From DASSQJ01 sp963726295 (lineage in GTDB: Bacteria > Actinomycetota > Actinomycetes > Actinomycetales > Dermatophilaceae): a stretch of 64,000 bases of DNA. Each line of letters begins with the position of its first letter. Within the stretch, counting starts at the first letter, position 1. Of this stretch, positions 33,476-43,042 are shown piece after piece. Where the stretch lies: positions 744,001 to 808,000 of the forward strand of contig CAVSBW010000002.1 in NCBI GenBank assembly GCA_963726295.1. Reading direction: 5' to 3'. A program made the position numbers and the translations under genes. The notes below the pieces were generated by a model that made no database searches, was not told the origin of the DNA, and was given only the letters and a program-made list of their open reading frames with translations.

Positions 33476-34552
33476 ATGGACCTGGACCTGCGGTTGGTGC
33501 GCTACTTCGTGGCGGTCGCCGAGGAGCTGCACTTCGGCCGTGCCGCGGCGCGCCTGTACGTCAGCCAGCCCGCCCTCTCGAAGCAGATCCGCAAGCTGGA
33601 ACAGCAGCTCGGGGAGCCCCTGCTCGTGCGGGACAGCCGGCACGTCACGCTCACCGCGCGGGGGCGCAGCTTCTTCGACGACGCCCAACGCCTGCTGACG
33701 ATCGCCGACGGGATGACGCACACCTCCCGCCGGGAGGGGCTGCGGATCGCCCACGTGTACGAGCTGTCGACGAGCCGCCTCGTGGCGGACGCGTTCAGCC
33801 GCGCCGAGCCGGAGGTGCCGCTGCGGGAGCACGCCATGGACAGCATCACGCAGCTGGGCGCGCTCGTCGAAGGGCGGCTGGACGTCGGCATCCTGCGGGT
33901 CACCCCGCGGATGCGGATCGCGCACCCCAGCGGGTGGCGCCACCGGTTGCTGCGCCTCGAACCGCTCGTCCTCGTCGGACCGGCCGACGACGTCCGTGGC
34001 CCGTCGGCCTCGTTGCACGAACGGGAGCTGCACGCCTTCGCCGACCCGCCGGTCTCCGGCAACTACAACGCGCACGGGCAGTACCTGAGGATGGTGGAGG
34101 AGAGCCAGGGGCTGCAGATGCGGTGGCTCGGAACGCCGGGCGCGTTCAGCCACTGCATCGCCCACGTCCTGCGGTCCCGTGAGCCGGTTCGCTACCTGGA
34201 CTTCCTCAGCTATGCGGAGAAGTACGTCGCCGCAGGTCTGCGGATGTACTGGCCGACGGAGATCCAGCCCTACTACCCCTGGTCGCTCGCCTGGCGCGAG
34301 GACGACGACACGGCGGCGACGACGCGGATGCTCGATGTCGCCCTCCGGCTCGCCGAGGAGCACCGGTGGCTCGCGCCCCACCCGGAAGCCCAGGCCCCGA
34401 TGTGGCTGCCGGACGACGAGCCGGTGTGGGACGAGCTGACACCCGACGCGGAGTCGGCCCGCGACGCCCACCATCCCTCACCCTCGGCGGCGACGACCAC
34501 GCGAAGAGCCCCGTCGACCGCCGCGGAGCCTCGGCCGTCCGCGCCGGCGTAG
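33476..34552 (+). CDS. LysR-family transcriptional regulator
   Basis: A 358-residue LysR regulator: the winged helix-turn-helix DLRLVRYFVAVAEELHFGRAAARLYVSQPALSKQI occupies residues 4-38, followed by the linker helix and a periplasmic-binding-like effector domain. It is longer than the usual 300 residues because of a proline/serine/threonine-rich tail of about 40 residues after position 315. GGGAGGT precedes the ATG. It is divergent from the hydrolase/SDR/hydrolase operon and is the obvious candidate to regulate it; the co-inducer is unknown. Confidence 0.88.
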   Translation: MDLDLRLVRYFVAVAEELHFGRAAARLYVSQPALSKQIRKLEQQLGEPLLVRDSRHVTLTARGRSFFDDAQRLLTIADGMTHTSRREGLRIAHVYELSTSRLVADAFSRAEPEVPLREHAMDSITQLGALVEGRLDVGILRVTPRMRIAHPSGWRHRLLRLEPLVLVGPADDVRGPSASLHERELHAFADPPVSGNYNAHGQYLRMVEESQGLQMRWLGTPGAFSHCIAHVLRSREPVRYLDFLSYAEKYVAAGLRMYWPTEIQPYYPWSLAWREDDDTAATTRMLDVALRLAEEHRWLAPHPEAQAPMWLPDDEPVWDELTPDAESARDAHHPSPSAATTTRRAPSTAAEPRPSAPA

Positions 34553-34690
34553 GGGGGGCGACGCCCTCCCACTCCGTGTCGAGTCCTGGACCTGTAGACG
34601 CCCTCAGCTGCAGCACAGGCCCGCTCGCCGCCGTCCGACGCCCGGGTAGCCTTGCCCTCGTGCTCGGCGTGCACCACCGGAGGAGTCTCC

Positions 34691-34972
34691 ATGTTCAACT
34701 TCTGGACCGTGATCTACCTGCTCTTCATCGGCGTCGCCGCCGGCTACGCGGCGCGGCTGCTCGTCAAGGGCCCCGACCCGATGTCCTGGTGGCAGACGAT
34801 GCTGCTCGGCATCGTCGGGTCGTTCATCGGCGGCTTCGGGGCGTACCTGCTCTTCGGGTGGGACGAGGAGGAGGGCTTCTTCCAGCCCAGCGGCCTCATC
34901 TTCTCGATCCTGGGTGCGGTCGTCGCGCTCCTCATCTGGCGCGCCGTCCAGCGCCGCACCGTACAGTCCTGA
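34691..34972 (+). CDS. GlsB/YeaQ/YmgE-family small membrane stress protein
   Basis: A 93-residue protein with three membrane segments and the glycine-rich LLGIVGSFIGGFGAYLLFG of the transglycosylase-associated (GlsB/YeaQ) family. It probably sits in the cytoplasmic membrane; the family is linked to general and acid stress, with no proven enzymatic activity. GGAGGAG lies seven bases before the ATG. Stand-alone gene, converging with the response regulator. Confidence 0.85.
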   Translation: MFNFWTVIYLLFIGVAAGYAARLLVKGPDPMSWWQTMLLGIVGSFIGGFGAYLLFGWDEEEGFFQPSGLIFSILGAVVALLIWRAVQRRTVQS

Positions 34973-35049
34973 CCCGGGCCCGCCACGGGGCGTCGGACAT
35001 CGAGGCGGCGTCGGCCGCCGGCTCCGGCGGCTCGCTCCGAGAGCTGGCG

Positions 35050-35066
35050 AGGGGCCTCGAACCCCT
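35050..35066. other. hairpin resembling a tRNA T-arm, or a terminator stem
   Basis: A 5-bp stem AGGGG/CCCCT with a 7-base loop that reads TTCGAGG on the minus strand, exactly the T-loop pattern of a tRNA, followed on that strand by CGCCAGC. No matching acceptor 5' half or anticodon arm is found, so a complete tRNA is excluded. It may be an att relic or simply a terminator between convergent genes. Confidence 0.3.
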
Positions 35067-35140
35067 GGCCACCTGTTTTCAGGCGACGACGACTGGGGGT
35101 CGTGGCAGGTCGCTGAACTGATCCGCGTGCGTCCGCGTCC

Positions 35141-35815
35141 TCAGCCCGGCGCACGGCGCAGGTACGACAGCACCGCCGCGACCCGCCGGTTGACTCCCTC
35201 CTCGGGGATGGCGAGCTTGGTGAAGATCGCGTTCGCATGCTTCTCCACGGTCGAGGACGACAGGTGGAGGGCCTTCTCGATGCGGGCGTTGGTCTTGCCG
35301 GTCGCCATCTCGCGCAGTACGTCCATCTCGCGCGGTGTCAGCTTGCCCAGCGGGTGGGCGGCGTCCCGCGCCCGCCGCCGGACGAGCGCGTCGACGATGA
35401 GAGGGTCGACCACGGAGCCGCCCGAGGTCACCTCGGTGAGGGCGTGCACGAGGTCGTCGACATCGCCCACGCGGTCCTTGAGCAGGTAGCCGAGTCCGGA
35501 CGAGCCGTCCTCGAAGAGGGCAAGGGCGTAGGCGTCGTCGGTGTGCTGGGACAGAACGACGACACCGATCGCGGGATGGGAGGCCCGGATGGCGCGCGCC
35601 GCCTCGATCCCCTCGGTGCGGTGCGTCGGTGGCATCCGGATGTCGGTGAGCACGGCGTCGGGCTGCATCCGCCGGACGGCGTCCAGCAGCTCCGCCGCGG
35701 TGCCGACCCCGGCGAGCACCCGGACCCGCCCGGAGTCCTCGAGGAGCCGCCGTACCCCCTCGCGCACGAGGTAGTTGTCCTCGGCGACGACGATGCCGAG
35801 CAGCGGCTCAGGCAC
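35141..35815 (-). CDS. NarL/LuxR-type response regulator
   Basis: A 224-residue response regulator. The receiver domain starts LLGIVVAEDNYLVREGVRRLL with the acidic pair in AEDN, the phospho-acceptor Asp in PDAVLTDIRMPP near residue 56 and the Lys in YLLKD. The C-terminal NarL helix-turn-helix is LTPREMDVLREMATGKTNARIEKALHLSSSTVEKHANAIFTKL. The GTG at 35815 overlaps the kinase stop by eight bases; the long upstream frame lies inside the kinase gene. It should be phosphorylated by that kinase and regulate unknown targets. Confidence 0.88.
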   Translation of the reverse strand: MPEPLLGIVVAEDNYLVREGVRRLLEDSGRVRVLAGVGTAAELLDAVRRMQPDAVLTDIRMPPTHRTEGIEAARAIRASHPAIGVVVLSQHTDDAYALALFEDGSSGLGYLLKDRVGDVDDLVHALTEVTSGGSVVDPLIVDALVRRRARDAAHPLGKLTPREMDVLREMATGKTNARIEKALHLSSSTVEKHANAIFTKLAIPEEGVNRRVAAVLSYLRRAPG

Positions 35816-37970
35816 CGGCAGGCTCCGGGTCGCGCACGGATGCCGCACGGGCAACGTCCACGGGCGCCTCAACGGCCGGCTCCTCCTCGGCGCCCCCTTC
35901 CGGCCGGGTCGGCGCAGGAAGCTCCACCCGCACGGCGCTCCCCCTGCCGACCGCGCTCTCCACGACGAACCGCCCGCCGAGGGCCGTGACCCGGTCGCGC
36001 ATGTTCGCGAGGCCACCGCTCGTTGGGTGCGTGGGTGGCTCGAAGCCGGTCCCGTGGTCGCGGACCTCCACCTCGAGGGTCCCGCCGGCGAGGGCAACCC
36101 GCACGACGGCCCCGTCCGCCTCCGCGTGCTTGGCGGTGTTGGCGAGCGCTTCGCTGACGACGTAGAACGCGACCGCCTCGGTGTCCGGGTCGAGCCGGGT
36201 GTCCCGCGCCTCGGGCTCCGCCACCACGCGCACCGGGAGCGGGAAGCGGGCCGTGCGCGACTCGACGGCGGCGACGAGACCCCGGTCCGTGAGCACCTGG
36301 GGGTGGATTCCCCGGGCGAGCTCGCGCAGGTCCACGAGAACCTCGCGCGCCTGGTCCTGGACCTCGACGAGCTCCGCCTCGGCCAGCTGCCCGCGGTGCA
36401 AGCGCTGACGGGCCAGGGCAAGGTTGGCGATGAGCGCGACGATGCTCGCCTGGACCCCGTCGTGCAGGTCGCGCTCGATCCGGCGCCGCTCGGCGTCCTG
36501 GACGCTGACCAGCCGGGCGCGCGAGGCACGCAGCTCCTCCAGCCCCTCCTCGAGCCGGGTGGTGAGCCCGACCGCCGCCACCGTGCTCGTCGCCTGCCGC
36601 GCGACGGTGTCGAGGAGGGCCAGCTCGGATACCGGGTACTCACCCCTTCGCCGGCTCCCGAGCTCGATGCGCCCGACCACGTCCTCGCCGTGCACGAGGT
36701 CACGCGTGACCACCGGCGGCCCGGTCGGCGCGCCCGAGACCGCCGTCAGTGGACTACCGGTGCCACCGCCCTCCGGCGCCTCGATACCCACCCGCACCCA
36801 CGAGGCGTCCAGCCCACCACGGACGCCGTCGGCGAGCGCGGACAGCACTTCGTCAAGACCCGGCGCCTGCTCGAGGCGTACTCCCAACTCCGCGAGCAGC
36901 TCCAGGTGCCGCTCGCGGTCGCCGAGGACCGCCCGGCGGATGGCGCCCATCAGCCACCCCCGCAGCGGCAGGAGGGCCACCGCCGCGATCGTGGTGAGCA
37001 GCACCGCACCGGCCGGCTCGATCCGGTCCAGGAGGAGCACGGCCGGCGCCGCGACGGCGATCCCGTAGAGGAAGGTCACGATCGTCGAGGAGGAGCGGAC
37101 GACGAGCTGGGCCCTGTCATCGACCGCCACGTCGAACGCGTCGTGGCGAAGCACCCCCTGGATGAGCACGACCGGCAGCGCGAGCAGCGCGCCCAGGTTG
37201 ACCGCGCCCAGGACCAGGCCGAGCAGGAGCGCGTCGACGGAGAGCCGGGAGAGCACCACGAGGCCCCCCCATGCCGCAGCCACGAGCAGGAGGGTGATGC
37301 CGATCGGCCGGACAGCGCGCGGTGTCTCGGGGTCCCTCCCGAAGGCACGGCGGGCGAACACCGCGGCGGTGACCAGGGTGGGGACCCACGCCGTCACCGC
37401 GACGGCGTCGACGACCGGGGCCAGCCACTCGAGCGCGGGGACCGCCACGGGGTTCGGGATGTTGGCGTCGACCTCGAGCCCGGCCGGCAGGACCACGAGC
37501 GGCTCCGTGAGGAGCGTGAGCACCCCGGCGAAGGAGCAGACCCACACCGACCGGACGGCTATCCGCTGCCAACGGCTCCGAAGGCGGCCGTCCGGGAAGG
37601 TGGCGATCAGCGCCATGAAGGCCGAGAGGGCCACCCCACCCACCGTCAGGGCCACGGCGTTGAGCCACGGGAACCACGGTTGGTCCATCAGCTGCGGATG
37701 GAGCGGGAGCACCGTCTCGTAGACCAGGCTCACCGCCATCGCCGACCCTGCCACCGCGACGTAGACCGCGACCCGGGACCGGCTCACCGCGAGCAGCCAC
37801 ACCCCGAGGACGAACAGCGGAAGGACACCGAGGAGCGGCCAGGCCAGGCTCAGCCCGAGGTCCTCCTCCGGGTGCAGAAAGCTGCGTTCGAGCACGACGT
37901 AGACCAGCGACACCGTCCCGACGACGCCGAGGGCCGCGACTGCGATCCGCCTCACGAGCACCTTCCACAT
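35808..37970 (-). CDS. NarL-type sensor histidine kinase with large membrane domain
   Basis: A 720-residue HisKA_3-type kinase. The first 350 residues contain about ten membrane helices in an MASE1-like arrangement. A GAF-like segment follows (LLAELGVRLEQAPGLDEVLSALADGV), then the H-box ERRRIERDLHDGVQASIVALIANLALA and an HATPase domain with SEALANTAKHAEADGAVV, RDHGTGFEPP and GGLANMRDRVTALGG. The partner response regulator overlaps it. ATG 37970 is used; ATG 37982 in the same frame is an equal alternative. Many membrane segments suggest sensing of a lipid or membrane state. Divergent from two small membrane genes. Confidence 0.85.
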   Translation of the reverse strand: MWKVLVRRIAVAALGVVGTVSLVYVVLERSFLHPEEDLGLSLAWPLLGVLPLFVLGVWLLAVSRSRVAVYVAVAGSAMAVSLVYETVLPLHPQLMDQPWFPWLNAVALTVGGVALSAFMALIATFPDGRLRSRWQRIAVRSVWVCSFAGVLTLLTEPLVVLPAGLEVDANIPNPVAVPALEWLAPVVDAVAVTAWVPTLVTAAVFARRAFGRDPETPRAVRPIGITLLLVAAAWGGLVVLSRLSVDALLLGLVLGAVNLGALLALPVVLIQGVLRHDAFDVAVDDRAQLVVRSSSTIVTFLYGIAVAAPAVLLLDRIEPAGAVLLTTIAAVALLPLRGWLMGAIRRAVLGDRERHLELLAELGVRLEQAPGLDEVLSALADGVRGGLDASWVRVGIEAPEGGGTGSPLTAVSGAPTGPPVVTRDLVHGEDVVGRIELGSRRRGEYPVSELALLDTVARQATSTVAAVGLTTRLEEGLEELRASRARLVSVQDAERRRIERDLHDGVQASIVALIANLALARQRLHRGQLAEAELVEVQDQAREVLVDLRELARGIHPQVLTDRGLVAAVESRTARFPLPVRVVAEPEARDTRLDPDTEAVAFYVVSEALANTAKHAEADGAVVRVALAGGTLEVEVRDHGTGFEPPTHPTSGGLANMRDRVTALGGRFVVESAVGRGSAVRVELPAPTRPEGGAEEEPAVEAPVDVARAASVRDPEPAGA

Positions 37971-38132
37971 GATCCGCCGCATCGGACCGGGGCGCCATGG
38001 GGTACCCCGCCCGGAGACCCTGCGGAAACCCGCGCCCGGTACGGAGGGCCGCCGCGTTCCGCACCCGGTGCTGGAGGCCGACCGTGGTGGGGCGGTCGTG
38101 GTCCGACCCGGCCGGAACGAGAGGAGACCCCC

Positions 38133-38609
38133 ATGCGCAAGCTCTACTCGGTCCTCGCCTGGACCGTCTTCGCGGGCGTCGTCGTCCAGGCCGCGGCCAT
38201 CGCGTTCGGGTTCGGTGGGCTGGCGGGATACGTCTCGGGCGGCGGGTTGGTGGACGAGACGGTGATGGAGAGCGGCGGGGGGTTCACGGGCGACCAGGCC
38301 TTCGCGGTGCACGAGATGGTCGGCGGCATCCTCCTGCCGGTCGTCGCGCTCGCCGTGGCCGTCGTGTCGTTCTGGGTGCGTGCGCCGCGGGCGCGGCGTT
38401 GGGCGTGGGGACTCTTCCTCCTCGTCGTCGCGCAGGGTGAGATGGGCTACGCCATCGACGACCTGCCCTACATCGGCCTCGTCCACGGCGCCACCGCCCT
38501 CGCCGTCCTCCTCGTGGCCATGCACGTCGCGCGCCTGCCCGGCAGGGCGTCCGCCGCCGAGGCGGTGGACGACGAGCGGGACGAGCCGGCGAGTCGTGTC
38601 CCGGCCTGA
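38133..38609 (+). CDS. four-helix membrane protein (DUF6220-like)
   Basis: A 158-residue membrane protein: four hydrophobic segments, a loop rich in Gly after the first (GLAGYVSGGGLVDETVMESGGGFTGD) and a conserved-looking His in AFAVHEMVGG and Gly/His in YIGLVHGATALAVLLVAMHVARL. It resembles the DUF6220 family, whose members often accompany two-component systems. The ATG follows GAGAGGAG. The C-terminal 25 residues are charged and cytoplasmic. Function unknown. Confidence 0.7.
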   Translation: MRKLYSVLAWTVFAGVVVQAAAIAFGFGGLAGYVSGGGLVDETVMESGGGFTGDQAFAVHEMVGGILLPVVALAVAVVSFWVRAPRARRWAWGLFLLVVAQGEMGYAIDDLPYIGLVHGATALAVLLVAMHVARLPGRASAAEAVDDERDEPASRVPA

Positions 38610-38717
38610 GCTGCTGCGACTGGCCCCGGACGGTCGCGCGATGGGCCGGGCGGGTCGGGTCTGCACCGCGGGTCGGCCGGAGCGGGCCGGTCGGCGCCAT
38701 GCCCAGGGAGGAGGCCG

Positions 38718-40001
38718 ATGATGGCCGGACCGTTCGCCAAGGCTCCGGCCACCGCATCGCGTGCTCCCGGCGCGACGGCCTCCTCCGGGTTCGTCAACTA
38801 CAGCGGACCTGTTCGGTGGACCCTGCGATTTGCGGGCCTCAGCGCTTTCGTCAACGGTGTCGGCTTCGGGGCCTTCGACATTCCCGCGATGTGGCACCTC
38901 GCTCAAGAGCACACCGTCTGGTTCGCCGGTGGGAACCCCACCTACGGCGACGGCCCGTTCGAAGCCCACGGCATGTCGGTGACCGTCCCGGTCCTGCTGG
39001 CGTTCTTCGGCACCTGCCTGCTGCTCGCGATCGGGGGGATCCTCCTCATGGTTCCCCGGCCGGCAGGGGTCGTGTTCACCCTGGCGGGCATCGTCATGTG
39101 TGCGCCGTTCTGGTGGGGCTTCGACCTCCCCTTCGCCTGGTTCAACGCCGCGCACATCCTGCTCTTCCTCGCGGTGGCGGGTGCCTTGCAGCTGTACACC
39201 CGGCCACGCCCGGCCTGGCGCGGGGAGGGGGTCCTCGAGCCCGAGGCGCTCTTGAACCGTCGCGCAATGTCGACCATGGGGGGCGACACCGACGGCTCGC
39301 AGGCTCTCAGCCGCGCCGCCTGGGCCGGCGCCGCCTCGGTCGTGGCGCTGGGGATCGGGGTGGGCCTGTGCTCGTTGGCAGGTGTGGACGCCCCCGGGAC
39401 CTCGGACGCCGTCATCCGCGACCGGCTCGACGACGGCGCGAACCAGGTCGCCGCCGGCGTCGGCCTGCCGACGCTCGGGCTGGGCGTCGCGCTGCTGCTG
39501 TGGTTCGCCACCGGACTCCGACAGGTGCTCGACCGGATCTCCGGCGGTGACCCACTGACGCAGGCCGTGGTGCCGGCCGCCGCGCTGCTCGGTGGGCTGA
39601 CGATCACAGGGGTGTCGCTCGACGTCTCGGGCGCGATCACGAGGCTCGCCGCCGATGCCTTCACGCCCGACCCCGACACGGTCCGGGTGTTCGGCACGGC
39701 CGGGCTCGTCGTCGGCCTCACCGGGCTGACCGGCGGCGCGGTGATGGTCGCCGTGACCACGCGGATCGCCCACCAGGCGCACACCCTGCCGAGGTGGGCG
39801 GTGTGGGCCTCCTACCTCGTCGCGGTGCTCTGCCTGACCAGCTTCTGGAACGGTGGCATGGCATCTGTGGCGTTCGCGCTCTGGGTCATCGGAGCCGTCC
39901 TCGGGATTCGGAAGGTATCGACCACCGCGGACACCCCGAAACACTGGGCACTGACGCACGAGGCGCGGATATCTGGGTCCAGACACGCGACACCCTCGTG
40001 A
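38718..40001 (+). CDS. large two-part integral membrane protein, unknown function
   Basis: A 427-residue protein with about nine membrane helices. Residues 1-165 form one block (FVNYSGPVRWTLRFAGLSAFVNGVGFGAFDIPAMWHLA, then PFWWGFDLPFAWFNAAHILLFL). A soluble linker (about residues 165-195) ends in a possible internal start, MSTMGGDTDGSQ. A second block (about 196-405) follows, with DAPGTSDAVIRDRLDD in its first extracellular loop. The two blocks do not resemble each other and may be a fusion of two genes. No family recognised. Starts with ATGATG. Confidence 0.6.
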   Translation: MMAGPFAKAPATASRAPGATASSGFVNYSGPVRWTLRFAGLSAFVNGVGFGAFDIPAMWHLAQEHTVWFAGGNPTYGDGPFEAHGMSVTVPVLLAFFGTCLLLAIGGILLMVPRPAGVVFTLAGIVMCAPFWWGFDLPFAWFNAAHILLFLAVAGALQLYTRPRPAWRGEGVLEPEALLNRRAMSTMGGDTDGSQALSRAAWAGAASVVALGIGVGLCSLAGVDAPGTSDAVIRDRLDDGANQVAAGVGLPTLGLGVALLLWFATGLRQVLDRISGGDPLTQAVVPAAALLGGLTITGVSLDVSGAITRLAADAFTPDPDTVRVFGTAGLVVGLTGLTGGAVMVAVTTRIAHQAHTLPRWAVWASYLVAVLCLTSFWNGGMASVAFALWVIGAVLGIRKVSTTADTPKHWALTHEARISGSRHATPS

Positions 40002-40080
40002 CCGCCGCCCTCGTGGGTCTTGGTGGGCGCCGTCGCCGGGCCCGGCGGAGGACCAAGGGGACGGAGTCCGTGGTCGCCAC

Positions 40081-41523
40081 TCACCCCGGTCCCGATGCCG
40101 CCCCCGCGGGGTCGTCCAGGCCCGCGAGGGCGGCGGCCACGCTCTCGGTCCCCCGCCGCGCCATCCGGTGCCGGCGCCGCACCGGGGCGTAGGCCTCGAC
40201 CCCGGCCGGGTCGGGCTCGACGGTGACCCCGGGGCGGACCATGACGCGCCTCGCGGTGTCGACGTCGGGATGGATCCCGTGACCAACGCACGCGCAGATC
40301 GCCGCACCGAGCCCAGCGGCGTCGTCTAGGCCGGTGCGGCGGACCGGACGGGCGAGCACGTCCGCGAGGATCCGGAGCATGAGATCGGACTTGGCCCCTC
40401 CCCCGCTGACGACGACCACCCCCGGGTCGCGCCCCAGCGCGCGCTCCATCGCCTCGAGGTGGTCGGCCATGGTCAGGGCGATCCCCTCGAGCACGGCGCG
40501 GAACACGTGGCCGCGGCGTTGGCTCCCGTCGAACCCGAGCAGCGCGCCACGCCGGAACGCGGCCTCCGGAGGGGCGAGCCAGTCGAGGACGGCCATCAGC
40601 CCGCCACACCCCGCCGAGACCGCCTCGGCCTCCGCGCCGAGCACATCCTCCGCCGGACGTTCGGGCGTCCTGCACTCGCGGGGGTACACGAGGTCGGCGG
40701 CCCACGACACCGTCCACATGCCGCGCCGGATGCCGTTGCTCTCGTAGAGGTAGCGGCTCGGCTCGGCCGCGAAGTTCACCCACACCGCGTCGTCGTCGGC
40801 CGGCGGGCCCGCCCCGGTCGTCATCGCCGCGATGTAGGTGCCGAGCGAGAGCAGCACCGTCGAGTCGTCCACCCCCGCGCCGAGGGCCTCGACCGCCTTG
40901 TCGTTCGCGGTGGCGTAGACCGGGACCCCCTCGGGGATGCCGGTGGCGACGGCGGCCCCGCGGGTGACGGTGCCGAGGTGGTCGCCGGGGCGGACCAGCT
41001 CGAAGAGCTTCTCCCGGGGCATCCCGGTGGCGGTGTAGGCGGCGGCGTCCTCGGACCAGTCGATCGTCCCCACATCCACCGGCCAGAGTCCGCGGCAGTT
41101 CGCCGCTGAGTCCCGGAACCGCCCGGTGAGCCGGTGCGTGAGGTAGCCGGACGACGTCGTCACCCACGCGACATCCTGGCGGTCCTCGTGCGGGCGCGAG
41201 ACCCGCTCGTCCATCCAGCTGAGCACCGGCTCGGCGAGGGTCCCGTCGGCCCGCAGCAGCGCGCGGCAGTAGCGGATCGTGCACAGCCCCACCGCCTCGA
41301 TGTCGGCCGGGGACCCGGCGAACGCCTCCAGGACGTCCCGGCAGGCGGCGCCGAGCGAGTCCCACAGGTCGTCGTCGGGGTGCACGACCCAGCCCGCGCG
41401 CGGTGACACCGTGGGTCTCAGCGGTCGCCGGGCGCTCGCGTGGACCATCCCGGCCTCGTCGACGACGTGCACCTTGGTGCTCTGGGTGCCGTTGTCGACC
41501 GCCAGGACGTACCGCGGGCTCAC
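40081..41523 (-). CDS. FGGY-family carbohydrate kinase
   Basis: A 480-residue sugar kinase of the xylulokinase-like FGGY group. The phosphate-1 motif LAVDNGTQSTKVHVVD is at the start, catalytic Asp is likely in ATANDKAVEALGAG, and the signature region VVVVSGGGAKSDLMLRILADVLARPV with LDDAAGLGAAICA is near residue 400. It should phosphorylate a ketose or polyol with ATP. The GTG overlaps the FAD-oxidase stop (GTGA). Together with that oxidase and an SDR it forms a polyol/sugar oxidation-then-phosphorylation module. Confidence 0.85.
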   Translation of the reverse strand: MSPRYVLAVDNGTQSTKVHVVDEAGMVHASARRPLRPTVSPRAGWVVHPDDDLWDSLGAACRDVLEAFAGSPADIEAVGLCTIRYCRALLRADGTLAEPVLSWMDERVSRPHEDRQDVAWVTTSSGYLTHRLTGRFRDSAANCRGLWPVDVGTIDWSEDAAAYTATGMPREKLFELVRPGDHLGTVTRGAAVATGIPEGVPVYATANDKAVEALGAGVDDSTVLLSLGTYIAAMTTGAGPPADDDAVWVNFAAEPSRYLYESNGIRRGMWTVSWAADLVYPRECRTPERPAEDVLGAEAEAVSAGCGGLMAVLDWLAPPEAAFRRGALLGFDGSQRRGHVFRAVLEGIALTMADHLEAMERALGRDPGVVVVSGGGAKSDLMLRILADVLARPVRRTGLDDAAGLGAAICACVGHGIHPDVDTARRVMVRPGVTVEPDPAGVEAYAPVRRRHRMARRGTESVAAALAGLDDPAGAASGPG

Positions 41524-43019
41524 GACTCCTCGCGACGGGGGATGCCGACGAACGGGTCGGTGAACCCCTCGAGGGGGAAGATCGTGCCGGCGTTCATGAC
41601 ACCGTTGGGGTCGAAGGACCGCTTCAGCCCCTCGAGCAGGACGTAGGCCGAGCCGTGCTCCTCGCGGACCCACGGGGTCCGGTACTTGCCGATGCCGTGG
41701 TGGTGCACCATCGAGCCCCCGGCCCGCAGCGCCTCCTCGACGACGATCGCGTTGATCGGGACGTGGTACTCGGCGAGCTCCTCCCGCGGATCGCACCGAA
41801 CGTCGTAGTCGTACACGAAGTAGAGGTTCGTCCCCGTCTGGTAGCTGTGCGAGGAGTGCGCACCGAGCATCGTGATGTCCGCGAACCGCGGGAAATCCCG
41901 CTCCAGCCGGGCCGTCACGGCGTCGTAGAGGCCCGCGGCCCGCGACCACGAGCACGAGACCTCCGTCGTGTATCCGAGGTGCGGGCGGCGCAGCATGTCG
42001 TCGCGCTCGGCCACGAGGCGCTCCGGACCCCAGTTGAGGTCCGTGAACCAGGCTTCGATCGCGCTCGGGTCGACGGGCTCGACCCCCTCGAACAGTTCCT
42101 CGATGGCCTCCGCCGTGGCCGCGGCGAGCCGTTCGGGCCCCTCCGCCACGAACACGACGAGGGTGCGTTCCTCGGTGAGGTCGCCGAAGTGCTGTGCAGC
42201 GTCCTGCGGCGAGTACACCCGGCACACCGACGGCCGGTAGCCGTCGGTGACGATCCGCCGCAGCCCCTCGATGCCGGCCCCGAAGTCGTCGACGAGGTAG
42301 CCGAGGTACCGGCAGGTCTCGGGCCGGAAGGGGAAGAGCATCACGGTGACCTCGGTGATGAAACACAGCGCCCCCTCGTTGCCGATGACGACGTGCCGCA
42401 GGTCTGGCCCGGCAGCCCGGCGCGGGACGGCCTTGATGCGGGTCACGGCGCCGCCGGGGAGCACGGCCTCGCACCCGACGACGAGGTCCTCGATACCGCC
42501 GTACAGGGTCGACAGCTGCCCGATGGACCGGGTGGCCACGAGCCCGCCCAGCTGGGCCAGCGGGCGGGACTGCGGTGAGTGGCCCGTGGTCAGCCCGCGC
42601 TCGCGCACCGCGTCCTCGAGCGCCTGCAGGGGGACCCCGCACTGCACGGTGGCCATCATGTCGACGGGGTCGATGTCGAGGATGGCGTCCAGGCCCGAGC
42701 CGTCGAGGACCACGGAGTCCTCGACGACCGTCTCCAGTCCGCCCTCGGTGGCCGTCCCACCGGATCGCGGCACGACGTTGACGAGCTCCTCGTCGGCGAA
42801 CCGCAGGACGGCCGCCACCTGCTCGACCGTCCCCGGCCACACGATCGCGGCGGGGAACGGGCCGTCGAGCATCCCGTGAGCGGCGGCGTACTTCTTGTAC
42901 CGGTCGACCGATGCGGCCCGCAGCCGAACGGCGTCGGTGTCCACGCGGTCCGCACCGAGGAGGTCGATGAGGCGGTCCACGATCTCAGCCCGGGACAGGG
43001 GCGATCGGGAAGCGGTCAC
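41520..43019 (-). CDS. FAD-binding (VAO/PCMH-type) oxidoreductase
   Basis: A 499-residue flavoprotein of the alkyldihydroxyacetonephosphate synthase / glycolate-D-lactate oxidase type. The PCMH FAD domain shows AAIVWPGTVEQVAAVLRFA, VPRSGGTATEGGLE, HSPQSRPLAQLGGLVATRSIGQLSTLYGGIEDLV and VVIGNEGALCFITEVTV. The C-terminal domain has the catalytic-type MVHHHGIGKYRTPWV and SFDPNGVMNAGTIFPL. It probably oxidises a hydroxy acid or polyol, or exchanges an alkyl group, between the SDR and the kinase of this operon. GTG start with GAGGAA ahead; the longer frame lies within the SDR gene. Confidence 0.85.
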   Translation of the reverse strand: MTASRSPLSRAEIVDRLIDLLGADRVDTDAVRLRAASVDRYKKYAAAHGMLDGPFPAAIVWPGTVEQVAAVLRFADEELVNVVPRSGGTATEGGLETVVEDSVVLDGSGLDAILDIDPVDMMATVQCGVPLQALEDAVRERGLTTGHSPQSRPLAQLGGLVATRSIGQLSTLYGGIEDLVVGCEAVLPGGAVTRIKAVPRRAAGPDLRHVVIGNEGALCFITEVTVMLFPFRPETCRYLGYLVDDFGAGIEGLRRIVTDGYRPSVCRVYSPQDAAQHFGDLTEERTLVVFVAEGPERLAAATAEAIEELFEGVEPVDPSAIEAWFTDLNWGPERLVAERDDMLRRPHLGYTTEVSCSWSRAAGLYDAVTARLERDFPRFADITMLGAHSSHSYQTGTNLYFVYDYDVRCDPREELAEYHVPINAIVVEEALRAGGSMVHHHGIGKYRTPWVREEHGSAYVLLEGLKRSFDPNGVMNAGTIFPLEGFTDPFVGIPRREES

Positions 43020-43042
43020 GGCGGGTTCCTCACGGTGGGGGG

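Noticed and set aside
35040..35120. Complete tRNA gene
   Set aside because: Only a T-arm-like hairpin is present. There is no matching acceptor 5' half and no 7-base anticodon loop on a proper stem.
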